A stretch of DNA of 64,000 bases from Flavobacteriaceae bacterium UJ101 (GTDB lineage: Bacteria > Bacteroidota > Bacteroidia > Flavobacteriales > UJ101), in assembly GCA_001880285.1 (NCBI GenBank), contig CP016269.1, positions 2,056,501 to 2,120,500 on the forward strand, in the 5' to 3' direction. This document shows, in pieces, positions 1-8,860 of this stretch (the stretch's first letter is position 1; the number at the start of each line of letters is the position of its first letter). The notes beneath the pieces were generated by a model. It worked only from the letters and a program-made list of their open reading frames with translations. It did no database searches and was not told the origin of the DNA. A program made the translations under genes and the position numbers.

Positions 1-1139
1 TCATATAACTCGTTTCTTTTTTTACCATAACGTTTCATTTCGATGTCCAATTCAAAAGCAAAAATAATACCTAATGTTCTTGCATTTTTTACTTTAGGAT
101 GTTGCTTGATTTCTTGTAAAAAAGATTGATGTTTTTGAGTAATCCGTTGAATATTATCTCGTATTTCCTTAGAGGTTAATAAATCAATAGCTGCTTTGGC
201 TACAGAGCAGCCTAACGGACTGGCAGAATAAGTATGGGCATGCATGAGCCCTTTGGTCATCTCATTATCTAAAAAAGATTGATAAATTTTTTCAGTACAG
301 GTAGTAAGTGCCATTGGTGTAACTCCTGCTGTTAATGATTTTGCTAAACAAATAATATCAGGGTTTGTTTTTAAGTGATCTGAAGCAAAGTTTTTCCCAG
401 TTTTACCAAAACCTGTCATGACTTCATCTGCAATACACAGTGTATTATATTTTTGTGCTATTTGAATAAGTTCATCTAAAAATTTAGGAGAAAACATTTT
501 CATACAATTAGCTCCTTGAACTAACGGTTCATAAATAAAACAAGCAATATCTTGTTGAGAAACTAAATCAGAAAATTGTTTTTTTACTTGATGGAAATTG
601 TCATCATTAGGAACAGGAATGTGAATTACGTCAATAAAAAAATCATTAAATGCTTTGTGATAGACAGGAGAATTAGAAACTGACATAGCACCAAAAGTAT
701 CGCCATGAAAAGCATCTTCAAAAGCAATGATTTTTGTTCTAGGAATATTTTGATTATGAAAATATTGTAAAGCCATTTTTATAGCTAAATCAACCGATGT
801 GGAGCCATTTTCAGAAAAAAATATTTTTTGTTGATTTTTAGGTAAAATTTTAATCAAAGTTTCTGAAAGCTCAATTGCAGGCTTATGAGTTAAACCTACA
901 AATGGAATATGACTAAATTGTTGTAAACTTTCATATGCCTTCTGAATAATTGCTTCATTGCAATGACCATACATACAAGTATACCAAGAAGAAAATCCGT
1001 CAATATATTTTTGATTGTTTTCGTCATAAAGATAAACTCCTTTTGCTTTTTTTATAACGAGATGATTATCAATTGTTTGATGTTGTGTTATTGGGTGCCA
1101 AAGGTGTTTGAGGTCACGTTGTTGTAAGTCAGAAATCAT
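1..1139 (-). CDS. bioA: adenosylmethionine-8-amino-7-oxononanoate aminotransferase (BioA), 3' end outside window
   Basis: Class III PLP aminotransferase that converts 7-keto-8-aminopelargonate to 7,8-diaminopelargonate in biotin synthesis, using SAM as amino donor. The reverse strand from the ATG at 1137-1139 reads without a stop for about 379 residues to the window edge. BioA proteins are about 420-430 residues, so only the C-terminal few dozen are missing. Visible landmarks are the N-terminal LWHP motif, the GFSSWYTCMYGH segment that separates BioA from other class III enzymes, the cofactor Asp in IADEVMTGFG, and the PLP lysine in LAKSLTAG near residue 266. No other bio gene is visible, since the operon would continue to the left. 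The specific assignment to BioA is confident from the SSWY segment. Confidence 0.93.
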   Translation of the reverse strand, partial: MISDLQQRDLKHLWHPITQHQTIDNHLVIKKAKGVYLYDENNQKYIDGFSSWYTCMYGHCNEAIIQKAYESLQQFSHIPFVGLTHKPAIELSETLIKILPKNQQKIFFSENGSTSVDLAIKMALQYFHNQNIPRTKIIAFEDAFHGDTFGAMSVSNSPVYHKAFNDFFIDVIHIPVPNDDNFHQVKKQFSDLVSQQDIACFIYEPLVQGANCMKMFSPKFLDELIQIAQKYNTLCIADEVMTGFGKTGKNFASDHLKTNPDIICLAKSLTAGVTPMALTTCTEKIYQSFLDNEMTKGLMHAHTYSASPLGCSVAKAAIDLLTSKEIRDNIQRITQKHQSFLQEIKQHPKVKNARTLGIIFAFELDIEMKRYGKKRNELY

Positions 1140-1198
1140 AGTATTGTATTATTTGGTAAAATTAATCTTTTTAAAAAAATACTCAAATAATTAGAAGC

Positions 1199-1696
1199 TT
1201 ATTCTTCTTCAATTTTTTCAATTTTACCATCATAAGAAATAATACTTTTATTTTCAGGGCGGACAGTTAAGTCAGCATATCCAGATTTTCCTATGGAAAG
1301 AATAATGTCATAGTTTCGTTTGTTTTCATCTTCTGCTTCAAATGAAATTTGGTATCTTTTTTTTATTTCTTTTTTTTCAAGATGATTCATTGTGTTTGCT
1401 AAATCAATACCTCCATCTGAAGAGAAATCAGCTGTAAAAGCCCTTCCGAAATAAGGTAAGTAAGCAAAAACAGAGTCATTTTTAATAGTTAAATCGTAAC
1501 TTGATAGATTGTTAATGGTTCTTCCATTATATGTAGAGGCAGAATAAACATTAAAAGTAAAATTTCCATCTTCTATCAATTTCTTTATAGAAGCTTCTTT
1601 TTCAAGTTCTTTTTGCTTCCTCAACTCTTTTTTTGATTGACCAAAACTAAACTGTACACTCAAAATTGTAACGATAATAAAACCCCAAATTTTCAT
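1199..1696 (-). CDS. exported DUF4251-type protein
   Basis: Small secreted protein of unknown function resembling the DUF4251 family of Bacteroidota. The start at the ATG on 1694-1696 gives a clean signal peptide (MKIWGFIIVTILSVQFSFGQ) of about 20 residues, whereas the longer open frame to 1735 would put 13 non-conserved residues before it. A Lys/Glu-rich helix follows (residues 20-45), then the family hallmark alternation: FNVYSAST, NDSVFAYLPYFGRAF, then DGGIDL and a YQISFEAED strand. The mature protein is about 145 residues and probably periplasmic. It lies 60 bp from bioA in the same orientation, but nothing links their functions. Family assignment is by motif recall and was not searched. 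Confidence 0.75.
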   Translation of the reverse strand: MKIWGFIIVTILSVQFSFGQSKKELRKQKELEKEASIKKLIEDGNFTFNVYSASTYNGRTINNLSSYDLTIKNDSVFAYLPYFGRAFTADFSSDGGIDLANTMNHLEKKEIKKRYQISFEAEDENKRNYDIILSIGKSGYADLTVRPENKSIISYDGKIEKIEEE

Positions 1697-1865
1697 GCTA
1701 TATATTTTTATGGATTGTAGTAAATAAGGCAGCAATTAGCTTGCCAAAGAATAAAATTTTGATGATAAAATCCAATATTGAAGAGATTATTTGAAAAAAG
1801 AATTAAGAAAATAAAAGGAAGTAAATAACTTAATCACTATATGCTTTAAAATCCAACATAATTTA

Positions 1866-1874
1866 CTATATTCG
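1866..1874 (+). promoter_or_regulatory. possible flavobacterial promoter -7 element of ileS
   Basis: TATATTCGC differs by one base from the flavobacterial -7 consensus TAnnTTTG and sits about 35 bp before the ileS ATG. No clear TTG at -33. The rest of the 212-bp gap (1697-1908) is AT-rich and shows no T-box-like structure. Confidence 0.35.
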
Positions 1875-1908
1875 CAAGTCCTATTTTAGGTTAAAAATAG
1901 TATAAAAA

Positions 1909-4900
1909 ATGAGCAAAAAATTTAACGAATATAAGCAGCTAAGTTTAACAACTATAGCAAGCGAGATTTTAGAATACTGGAAAGAACATAATACTTTTGA
2001 AAAAAGTGTTGAATCCAGAGAAGGAAAAGATTCTTTTGTGTTTTATGATGGACCACCCTCTGCAAATGGAATGCCTGGAATTCATCATGTGATCTCTCGT
2101 TCGATTAAAGATATTTTTTGTCGTTATCAGACTCTTAAGGGGAAACAAGTAATGCGTAAAGCAGGTTGGGATACACACGGTTTACCTGTTGAATTAGGTG
2201 TTGAAAAGCAGTTAGGAATAACCAAGGAAGATATAGGGAAAACCATTTCTGTAACGGAATATAATGAAGCTTGTAAGAAATCGGTTATGCAATTTACCGA
2301 TAAATGGGCAGATATGTCTGAAAAAATGGGATATTGGGTTGATATGGATAATCCATATGTTACCTACGATTCGAAATATATGGAGACCCTTTGGTGGTTA
2401 TTGAAGAAGATTTATACTAAGAATTGGTTGTATAAAGGATATACCATTCAACCTTATTCACCTGCAGCAGGAACGGGATTGAGTTCTCATGAATTAAACC
2501 TTCCAGGCACGTATCGTGATGTAACTGATACTACTATTGTAGCACAGTTTAAGGCAAAGAAAATATCAACAGATTTATTTCAGAATATAGAGGGAGATGT
2601 TCATTTTCTTGCATGGACGACTACGCCTTGGACACTACCTTCAAATACGGCGTTAACTGTAGGAGCAAAAATTGATTATGTTTTAATCAAATCATATAAT
2701 CAATATACATTTGAACCTATACAAGTCATTTTAGCTGAAAATTTAGTAGGAAAACAATTTTCAGGAAAGTTTTTTGAAGCAGAATCTGATGAGGATTTTT
2801 CAAACTATGAGGCTGGAAATAAAAAAATACCATATCAAATAATTGAAAAATATAAAGGTTCTGATTTAGTTGGAATCGAATATGAACAATTGTTACCATG
2901 GACATTGCCTTATGAAGATGCTGAAAAAGCATTTCGTGTGATTGATGGAGATTTTGTTACAACAGAAGATGGAACTGGAATTGTTCATACAGCACCTACT
3001 TTTGGTGCAGATGATGCTTTTGTAGCTAAAAAACATGGAATACCACCTATGTTGGTTTTGGATGAAAACGAAAATCCTGTACCGTTAGTAGATTTGCAAG
3101 GTCGATTTGTAAAAACATTAAATAATGATTTTGCGGGTAAATATGTTAAAAACGAGTATTATAAAGAGAATGCACCCGAAAAATCAACTGATGTTGAAAT
3201 AGCTATTTTATTAAAAACAGAAAATAAAGCTTTTAAAGTTGAAAAATATGTACACAGTTATCCACATTGTTGGAGAACGGATAAACCAGTGTTATACTAT
3301 CCTTTAGATTCATGGTTTATTAAGGCTACTGCAGTAAAAGAACGTATGCAGGAGTTAAATAAAACCATTAATTGGAAACCGAAATCAACAGGGGAAGGAC
3401 GTTTCGGAAATTGGCTGGAGAATGTAAACGATTGGAATTTGTCTCGTTCTCGATACTGGGGAGTTCCTCTACCGATTTGGCGTACAGAAGAAGGTGATGA
3501 AGAAATTCTAATTGGATCAATAGAGGAATTAATACAAGAAATAGAAAAATCAATTCAAGCAGGTTTTATGACTGTAAACCCTTATCAAGGATTTGAAGTA
3601 GGAAACATGGACCAAGCAAATTATGAAAAAGTTGATTTACATAAACATATTGTAGATGCTATTGTTTTGGTTTCTTCAAGTGGTAAACCAATGAAGCGTG
3701 AAGCTGATTTGATTGATGTGTGGTTTGATTCAGGTGCTATGCCTTATGCTCAACACCACTACCCATTTGAAAATAAAGAATTAATTGATGAAAGAAAAGC
3801 ATACCCTGCTGATTTTATTGCAGAAGGAGTAGATCAAACAAGAGGATGGTTTTATACGTTACATGCTATTTCGACGATGGTTTTTGATCAAGTTTCATAT
3901 AAAAACGTAATTTCAAACGGACTAGTTTTAGATAAAAATGGTCAAAAAATGTCCAAACGTTTAGGAAATGGAGTTGATCCATTTGAAACCTTAGCTAAAT
4001 ATGGTCCAGATGCAACACGTTGGTATATGATTTCTAATGCACAACCATGGGAAAATTTAAAATTTAATATAGAAGGAATTGATGAAGTTCGTCGTAAATT
4101 CTTTGGTACTTTATACAACACATATTCATTCTTTGCTTTATATGCTAATTTAGATGGATTTGATTATGGAGAAGAAGTACTTGTGAAAAACCGAACAGAA
4201 TTAGACCGTTGGATTATTTCAGAACTCAATACATTGATAAAGAATGTTGATGCATTCTATGCCGATTATGAGCCAACACGTGCTGCACGTGCCATTTATA
4301 GTTTTGTAACTGACAATTTAAGTAATTGGTATGTTCGTTTGAATCGAAGACGTTTTTGGAAAGGAGAATATTCTGATGATAAAAGAGCAGCTTATCAAAC
4401 ATTATATACATGTTTAGTAACGATTGCTAAGTTAGGTTCTCCTATAGCACCATTTTTTATGGATAAACTGTATCAGGACTTAAATAAGGTTACCAATATA
4501 GAAGATTTTGAATCTGTGCATTTGGCTGATTTTCCTCAAGTAAATGAAGATTTGATTGATCAAGAATTACAAGAGCGAACACATTTAGCTCAAAAAATAA
4601 CCTCAATGGTATTTTCATTACGTAAACGTGAGCAAATCAAAGTGCGTCAACCTTTACAAAAAATTATGATACCTGTATTGAATCGTGAGTTGCATGATCG
4701 ATTAGAAATAGTTTCTGATATTATTAAACAAGAAGTTAATGTAAAAGAGGTAGAATTGCTTACCAATGAGGAAGCTTCTGGAATATTGGTTAAACAAATT
4801 AAACCTAATTTTAAGACATTAGGTCCTAAATTTGGTAAAAATATGAAACAAATAGCAGCTCGTGTTGCTCAATTTGATCAAGATATGATCAATAGTATTG

Positions 4901-5310
4901 AAGCAAATGGTGGGGTGATGCTAGAAATAGAAGGAGAAAATGTAGAGTTAACTCCAGAAGATTTTGAAATTTCGACCAAAGACATTGAGGGCTGGTTAGT
5001 AGCGTCAGAAGCCGGTTTGACGGTAGCTTTAGACATACAAATAGATGAAACACTAAAAGCGGAAGGTATTGCAAGAGAGTTAGTTAATAGAATTCAAAAT
5101 TTGAGAAAAGAAGCTGGTTTTGAAGTTAGTGATAAAGTTAATATATTGATACAAAATCAAGAAGCTATTAAAAAATCAGTTGATTTGTATCAAGATTATA
5201 TTTGTAACGAAGTTCTAGGTAAAAGTTTGCAATTAGTGGATTCAATTGAAAATGGCATAGATATTGATTTTGATGACATACACACAAAAATAGTATTAAC
5301 TAAAATTTAG
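1909..5310 (+). CDS. ileS: isoleucyl-tRNA synthetase
   Basis: Charges tRNA-Ile in the cytoplasm. At 1133 residues it is of the long form usual in Bacteroidota. The class I HIGH-equivalent signature is GMPGIHHV (residues 54-61), the KMSKR loop is at 680-684, and the CP1 editing domain lies between with the TTPWTLPSNTAL motif. An anticodon-binding domain follows KMSKR, and the C-terminal extension includes the REL-VNRIQNLRKEAGFEV segment typical of this type. The start is the ATG at 1909, the first in frame and about 35 bp after the candidate promoter. It heads a compact unit with the TraR/DksA-like gene (5-bp gap) and lspA, an arrangement common in Flavobacteriia. Confidence 0.98.
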   Translation: MSKKFNEYKQLSLTTIASEILEYWKEHNTFEKSVESREGKDSFVFYDGPPSANGMPGIHHVISRSIKDIFCRYQTLKGKQVMRKAGWDTHGLPVELGVEKQLGITKEDIGKTISVTEYNEACKKSVMQFTDKWADMSEKMGYWVDMDNPYVTYDSKYMETLWWLLKKIYTKNWLYKGYTIQPYSPAAGTGLSSHELNLPGTYRDVTDTTIVAQFKAKKISTDLFQNIEGDVHFLAWTTTPWTLPSNTALTVGAKIDYVLIKSYNQYTFEPIQVILAENLVGKQFSGKFFEAESDEDFSNYEAGNKKIPYQIIEKYKGSDLVGIEYEQLLPWTLPYEDAEKAFRVIDGDFVTTEDGTGIVHTAPTFGADDAFVAKKHGIPPMLVLDENENPVPLVDLQGRFVKTLNNDFAGKYVKNEYYKENAPEKSTDVEIAILLKTENKAFKVEKYVHSYPHCWRTDKPVLYYPLDSWFIKATAVKERMQELNKTINWKPKSTGEGRFGNWLENVNDWNLSRSRYWGVPLPIWRTEEGDEEILIGSIEELIQEIEKSIQAGFMTVNPYQGFEVGNMDQANYEKVDLHKHIVDAIVLVSSSGKPMKREADLIDVWFDSGAMPYAQHHYPFENKELIDERKAYPADFIAEGVDQTRGWFYTLHAISTMVFDQVSYKNVISNGLVLDKNGQKMSKRLGNGVDPFETLAKYGPDATRWYMISNAQPWENLKFNIEGIDEVRRKFFGTLYNTYSFFALYANLDGFDYGEEVLVKNRTELDRWIISELNTLIKNVDAFYADYEPTRAARAIYSFVTDNLSNWYVRLNRRRFWKGEYSDDKRAAYQTLYTCLVTIAKLGSPIAPFFMDKLYQDLNKVTNIEDFESVHLADFPQVNEDLIDQELQERTHLAQKITSMVFSLRKREQIKVRQPLQKIMIPVLNRELHDRLEIVSDIIKQEVNVKEVELLTNEEASGILVKQIKPNFKTLGPKFGKNMKQIAARVAQFDQDMINSIEANGGVMLEIEGENVELTPEDFEISTKDIEGWLVASEAGLTVALDIQIDETLKAEGIARELVNRIQNLRKEAGFEVSDKVNILIQNQEAIKKSVDLYQDYICNEVLGKSLQLVDSIENGIDIDFDDIHTKIVLTKI

Positions 5311-5315
5311 GTATT

Positions 5316-5693
5316 ATGGAAAACACAAAACTACGATATTCAGATAATGATTTAGAAGAATTTAAAACATTAATCCAAGAAAAGATTGAAAAGGCTGAAG
5401 CCGATTTAGAAGTCTTAAGAGAAAGTTTTATGAATGACGGGAATAATGGAACAGAGGATACTTCACCTAGCTTTAAAGCTTTTGAAGAAGGATCTGAGAC
5501 TATGAGTAAAGAACAAAATGTTATTTTAGCAAGCCGTCAAGAAAAATTTATTCGTGATTTAAAAAATGCACTAATTCGTATAGAAAATAAAACATACGGA
5601 ATCTGTAGAGTTACGGGTAAATTAATAAATAAAGAGCGCTTAAAATTAGTCCCTCATGCAACCTTAAGTATTGAGGCAAAAAATATGCAATAA
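5316..5693 (+). CDS. TraR/DksA-family protein with degenerate zinc finger
   Basis: 125-residue homologue of the DksA/TraR family, whose members bind the secondary channel of RNA polymerase. An N-terminal coiled-coil (about residues 8-85) is followed by the YGICRVTGKLI...RL...P.A.LSIEAK block of the C4 zinc-finger region. Only one of the four canonical cysteines remains (C in GICRVTGK), so zinc binding by the usual C4 site looks unlikely. From memory this Cys-poor form is common in Bacteroidota homologues. The gene starts 5 bp after ileS and ends 1 bp before the lspA TTG start, so all three are likely co-transcribed. Whether it acts with ppGpp is unknown. Confidence 0.88.
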   Translation: MENTKLRYSDNDLEEFKTLIQEKIEKAEADLEVLRESFMNDGNNGTEDTSPSFKAFEEGSETMSKEQNVILASRQEKFIRDLKNALIRIENKTYGICRVTGKLINKERLKLVPHATLSIEAKNMQ

Positions 5694-5694
5694 T

Positions 5695-6345
5695 TTGAAA
5701 AAAGTAGCAGCAATTGTAGCCTTGATTCTCATCATAGATCAAGTGTCCAAAATTTATATAAAAACACACTTCCATATTGGAGAAGAAGTGAATGTCATTG
5801 GGGAATGGTTTAAATTAAAATTTGTTGAAAATCCTGGTGCTGCGTATGGGTTTCATTTGGGAGGTTATTCGGGAAAAATATTATTGAGTTTGCTTCGAAT
5901 AATTTTGAGTGGAGGTATTATTTGGTGGGTTTATAAAAATATCCAACGAGGTGCTTCTAACTATTTTATTATTCCAATGGCTATGATTTTGGCAGGAGCT
6001 ATAGGGAACCTAGTTGATGGGGCACTTTACGGAGTTCTCTTTGATCATGGAACTATTTATTATGAGGATCAAGGATATTGGGATTGGAGTGTTCAAGGAA
6101 TTCCTTATACAGAACAAGTTTCTCAACTAGATTTTTCAGGCTATAATGCCCCTTTTTTAGGATGCGTAGTAGATATGCTATATTTTCCTTTATTTGAATT
6201 TACATGGCCCGAATGGGTTCCTTTTGTTGGAGGTTCGCATGCTGAATTCTTTCGCTATATTTTTAATATTGCTGATTCGGCAATTTCAATAGGTGTTTTT
6301 TTCTTATTAATTTTTAGAAAAAAAGCTTTTGAAAATGTAAGCTAA
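5695..6345 (+). CDS. lspA: lipoprotein signal peptidase (LspA)
   Basis: Aspartic peptidase of the inner membrane that removes lipoprotein signal peptides. I place the start at the TTG of 5695-5697, one base after the preceding stop, because it gives MKKVAAIVALILIIDQVSK, the standard Lsp start. The longer frame from the TTG at 5671 overlaps the preceding gene. Signatures: ENPGAAYG (about residues 43-50), GAIGNLVDG with catalytic Asp near 108, and FNIADSAISIG with catalytic Asp near 194. Four transmembrane helices are visible. The protein is about 216 residues, longer than the roughly 160 of E. coli, with an insertion between the two Asp motifs that is common in Bacteroidota. Its partner in lipoprotein maturation, lnt, is at 22.4 kb. 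Confidence 0.95.
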   Translation: MKKVAAIVALILIIDQVSKIYIKTHFHIGEEVNVIGEWFKLKFVENPGAAYGFHLGGYSGKILLSLLRIILSGGIIWWVYKNIQRGASNYFIIPMAMILAGAIGNLVDGALYGVLFDHGTIYYEDQGYWDWSVQGIPYTEQVSQLDFSGYNAPFLGCVVDMLYFPLFEFTWPEWVPFVGGSHAEFFRYIFNIADSAISIGVFFLLIFRKKAFENVS

Positions 6346-6381
6346 ATTTGAGTAATGATTTTATAAGTTACATTTTCAAAA
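6327..6381. terminator. long inverted repeat at the lspA 3' end
   Basis: TTTTGAAAATGTAA (6327-6340) is repeated as its exact reverse complement at 6368-6381, a 14-bp stem with a 27-nt spacer. The left arm lies inside the last lspA codons. It sits between the convergent lspA and decarboxylase genes, so a bidirectional terminator is plausible, though the loop is long. Confidence 0.4.
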
Positions 6382-6395
6382 ACTATTTGATCATT

Positions 6396-7553
6396 TTACA
6401 TTTTTGAAATTAACGCTGCAAGATGATCTTTTTTTACATGTTCCATTGTAAATATATGTGTGAAGTTAACTCCATTTTTTTTGTACAAGGGAAGATGATA
6501 TTTCTTCATTAAATTTTGATCAGGAGCTTCAAAATATACACAAGGTGAGCATTCATTATGATATGCTTCTATACCTTTCAAAGATAATAAAGACTTAAAC
6601 CAAGTAGCTTTTTTTATAACGTCATTTGTTCGTTTAACCATTTCATCATGTCCAACTTTTATTAATTTTAGATAAGAAACAAGAGGAGAGAAACCATCTC
6701 GAGATCCTGGAATTGTTATGTCAAATGAGCTATAATCTTCAACGTATTTTGCGTTTTTATAGGGGTCATATTTTGATTTATTTAATAGGAAGATTGAACC
6801 AGGTATAGGAATTCCTAATCGTTTATGAAAACTTACAGTAATACTATTTATTTCAGGAATAGAAAAATCAAGGTAATGATACTTTTTATCTTTTAGAAAA
6901 GGGGTGATAAGACCACCTAAGGCAGCATCTAAATGTATATAATAATCTTCGATATGAAATGACTTTATAATTTCTACTAATTGAAAAACATCATCATATG
7001 CTCCTTTAGAAACCGTTCCAGATGTAAAGAAAAAAGTGATTCTTTTATTTTTGTTTTGAGATAGTTTATTATAAAAATCATGAAGATCTATTTCTCCTTT
7101 TTGATTAGTTTTTAGTAAAATAATTTCTTTGATTCCTGTAATGTTAGCTGCTTTTGTTATACTGTTATGGGCATCTTCTGAAGTGATTAAAATTGTATTA
7201 TCTCCTAATTTGTTTTTAGCAATATACATAGCTTGTAGATTAGAAATAGATGATCCTGAAGTATAGTAACCCCATGCGTCAGATGATGAATCCAAATGAA
7301 GATAGTTTGACATTAAACGAACTAATTTTCGTTCATATTTGAAAGTATCTAAGTGTGTTCCTTTGCCTAAGAAAGGATCACCTAAATTATTTAAAGTATG
7401 CTGTAATAATGGTGAGAAATCGATACAATCTGCCGTTTCTTGATTCATTTGTATACCAAAGCAATTTTCTTTTTCATGATTGAAGTAGTGCATACATTCT
7501 TTTAATTCAGAAGAATAATTCTTTTGATTATTTTCTAATATTAGTTTTTCCAT
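6396..7553 (-). CDS. PLP-dependent group II amino-acid decarboxylase, histidine decarboxylase-like
   Basis: 385-residue fold-type I PLP enzyme of the group II decarboxylase family. Visible: the phosphate-binding TSGSSISN segment (residues 98-105), the ring-stacking His of SEDAHNS (H129), the cofactor Asp of HLDAALGG (D209) and the Schiff-base lysine of SFHKRLGIPIPGS (K244). The size is close to the short bacterial histidine decarboxylases rather than the about 500-residue glutamate/aromatic enzymes, but the substrate cannot be fixed from sequence. It lacks the usual neighbour antiporter, so an acid-resistance or amine-export cassette is not visible. No TAnnTTTG element is evident within 100 bp upstream. 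It stands alone between lspA and porT and could be an acquired gene. Confidence 0.82.
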   Translation of the reverse strand: MEKLILENNQKNYSSELKECMHYFNHEKENCFGIQMNQETADCIDFSPLLQHTLNNLGDPFLGKGTHLDTFKYERKLVRLMSNYLHLDSSSDAWGYYTSGSSISNLQAMYIAKNKLGDNTILITSEDAHNSITKAANITGIKEIILLKTNQKGEIDLHDFYNKLSQNKNKRITFFFTSGTVSKGAYDDVFQLVEIIKSFHIEDYYIHLDAALGGLITPFLKDKKYHYLDFSIPEINSITVSFHKRLGIPIPGSIFLLNKSKYDPYKNAKYVEDYSSFDITIPGSRDGFSPLVSYLKLIKVGHDEMVKRTNDVIKKATWFKSLLSLKGIEAYHNECSPCVYFEAPDQNLMKKYHLPLYKKNGVNFTHIFTMEHVKKDHLAALISKM

Positions 7554-7674
7554 GTGATAGTGTTTAAATATTTATAAATTTTATAAGGTAGCACTAGTTG
7601 TACTTAGCTAATAGTGTGAGCTGATTTTATAAAAAAGTTGAGTTATAAAATCAATTCCTGAAAAGTAAAAAGGT

Positions 7675-8049
7675 TTATGGTATTATATTATAAAAGCATA
7701 ACTTTTTAAAGAGAATAAAAAGTTTAATTGAAAAGAAAGTGCAATGGAGTTTGTTATCAATTAAGCTAACTAAATTTTTATGAATTATTACTATGTAATG
7801 ATAAACTCCTTGTGTGTTAAAATTATTAAACTTAAAGTCTTTAGATGATGATAGGAAAAGAAATTCTTTGTAGAAAGCTATGATTTTTTCTCTATCAATT
7901 TCTTCTGCATAACAAATATTATTTTCTTTAGAAGAAACTATATCTGTATTTATGCTAATTGTTTTAGTGAACGTTAGATTAACAAAAGTAAATAATACAA
8001 TAGAGGAAATATTGAAAAAAATATAATATGTAATACTTTTGTTGTTCAT
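7675..8049 (-). CDS. hypothetical small exported or membrane-anchored protein
   Basis: I do not recognise this 124-residue frame. It has a hydrophobic N-terminus (residues 7-29, TYYIFFNISSIVLFTFVNLTF) that could be a signal anchor, then a polar stretch with few charges, then a Phe/Ile/Lys-rich tail that looks like read-through of AT-rich DNA. In favour of a real gene are the ATG start and a TAnnTTTG element 21 bp upstream (8070-8077 on this strand). Against it are the biased composition and the lack of any conserved motif. It lies downstream of porT in the same direction but 90 bp away. It could be a decaying remnant. Confidence 0.4.
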   Translation of the reverse strand: MNNKSITYYIFFNISSIVLFTFVNLTFTKTISINTDIVSSKENNICYAEEIDREKIIAFYKEFLFLSSSKDFKFNNFNTQGVYHYIVIIHKNLVSLIDNKLHCTFFSIKLFILFKKLCFYNIIP

Positions 8050-8069
8050 TTCATTGATAAGATATTATA

Positions 8070-8077
8070 CAAATGTA
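8070..8077 (-). promoter_or_regulatory. TAnnTTTG promoter element before the 124-aa hypothetical
   Basis: Reads TACATTTG on the minus strand, 21 bp before the ATG at 8049. It is enclosed by a 9-bp inverted repeat, CATTTCATT at 8047-8055 and AATGAAATG at 8092-8100. No -33 TTG is visible. Confidence 0.4.
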
Positions 8078-8138
8078 TAAATATTGTAATAAATGAAATG
8101 TTAAATTATATGAATAATAAAGACAATTAGAGTTAAAA

Positions 8139-8834
8139 TTATTCAAATTTCAAACTGAACATAATTGCTCTAGATCGTAAGTTTGATATTGATCCGTTCC
8201 AATAAGGATCCGTTCCAGGATTATCAGGAACCATTTCATCATTAATCATGAAGATTCCCTTAATAGCAGGTGTCATTTTAAATCGTTTAAAATATAATTC
8301 GACTCCAGCCTCAGCTTGCCAATTGAAGTTACTTTCTTTCATTCTAAAAATTCCTTTTGAAGCATCATCTTCTGTAGTTTCATTGGCTTGTAAATTACGC
8401 ATATAACCAATTCCTGCTGCAACAAAAGGGCGTACATTGTTCCATCGAGCTCCTCTAAAGTGAGCCAAGAAAGGAATATCTAAATAAGTTGATTTAACAC
8501 TAAATTCACGATCAGCTTCAGGAATATTTCCATTATCAAATGTGAGCGTTCTACTAACGAAATGTAATCCAGGCTCAACTCGAACATCTAAAAATTTATT
8601 AATATTCATAATTCCCATTAAACCTACCGAAAGACCAGTACTTCCTTTTACAATAACATCTGAACTTGCATTAGAAACAGGGTCTAATTTAAAGTCCCAG
8701 TTACTTAATCCAATATAATACCCCCAATTGAAACGTTTTTCAGATTCAAAATTTTGTAGATTTAAAATTTGTTCTCTTTGTCCGTAAAGACTAAGAGAAA
8801 ATACAAAACAAAGAGTTAAAATGATGTTTTTCAT
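8139..8834 (-). CDS. porT: PorT-like outer-membrane beta-barrel protein of the type IX secretion system
   Basis: 231-residue exported beta-barrel protein. A signal peptide (MKNIILTLCFVFSLSLYGQ) is followed by LNLQNFESEKRFNWGYYIGL, the characteristic PorT/SprT opening, and then alternating amphipathic strands including YLDIPFLAHFRGARWNNVRPFVAAGIGY. It ends in a Phe-containing strand (MFSLKFE), as outer-membrane barrels do. PorT is needed for T9SS secretion and gliding in related species. It is separated by 26 bp from ubiE upstream on the same strand, and the two are probably co-transcribed from the promoter at 9609-9616. I recall this ubiE-porT order from other Flavobacteriia. The T9SS link is supported by the sorting-domain protein at 46-48 kb. 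Confidence 0.85.
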   Translation of the reverse strand: MKNIILTLCFVFSLSLYGQREQILNLQNFESEKRFNWGYYIGLSNWDFKLDPVSNASSDVIVKGSTGLSVGLMGIMNINKFLDVRVEPGLHFVSRTLTFDNGNIPEADREFSVKSTYLDIPFLAHFRGARWNNVRPFVAAGIGYMRNLQANETTEDDASKGIFRMKESNFNWQAEAGVELYFKRFKMTPAIKGIFMINDEMVPDNPGTDPYWNGSISNLRSRAIMFSLKFE

Positions 8835-8860
8835 ATTGTATTAACGTGATTTACTGAAGA

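Noticed and set aside
1697-1908. T-box leader before ileS
   Set aside because: No T-box sequence, specifier-loop stem or terminator hairpin could be recognised in the 212-bp gap.
5671-5694. Start of lspA at the upstream TTG (5671)
   Set aside because: It would overlap the DksA-like gene by 23 nt and add residues unlike any LspA; TTG at 5695 gives the standard N-terminus.
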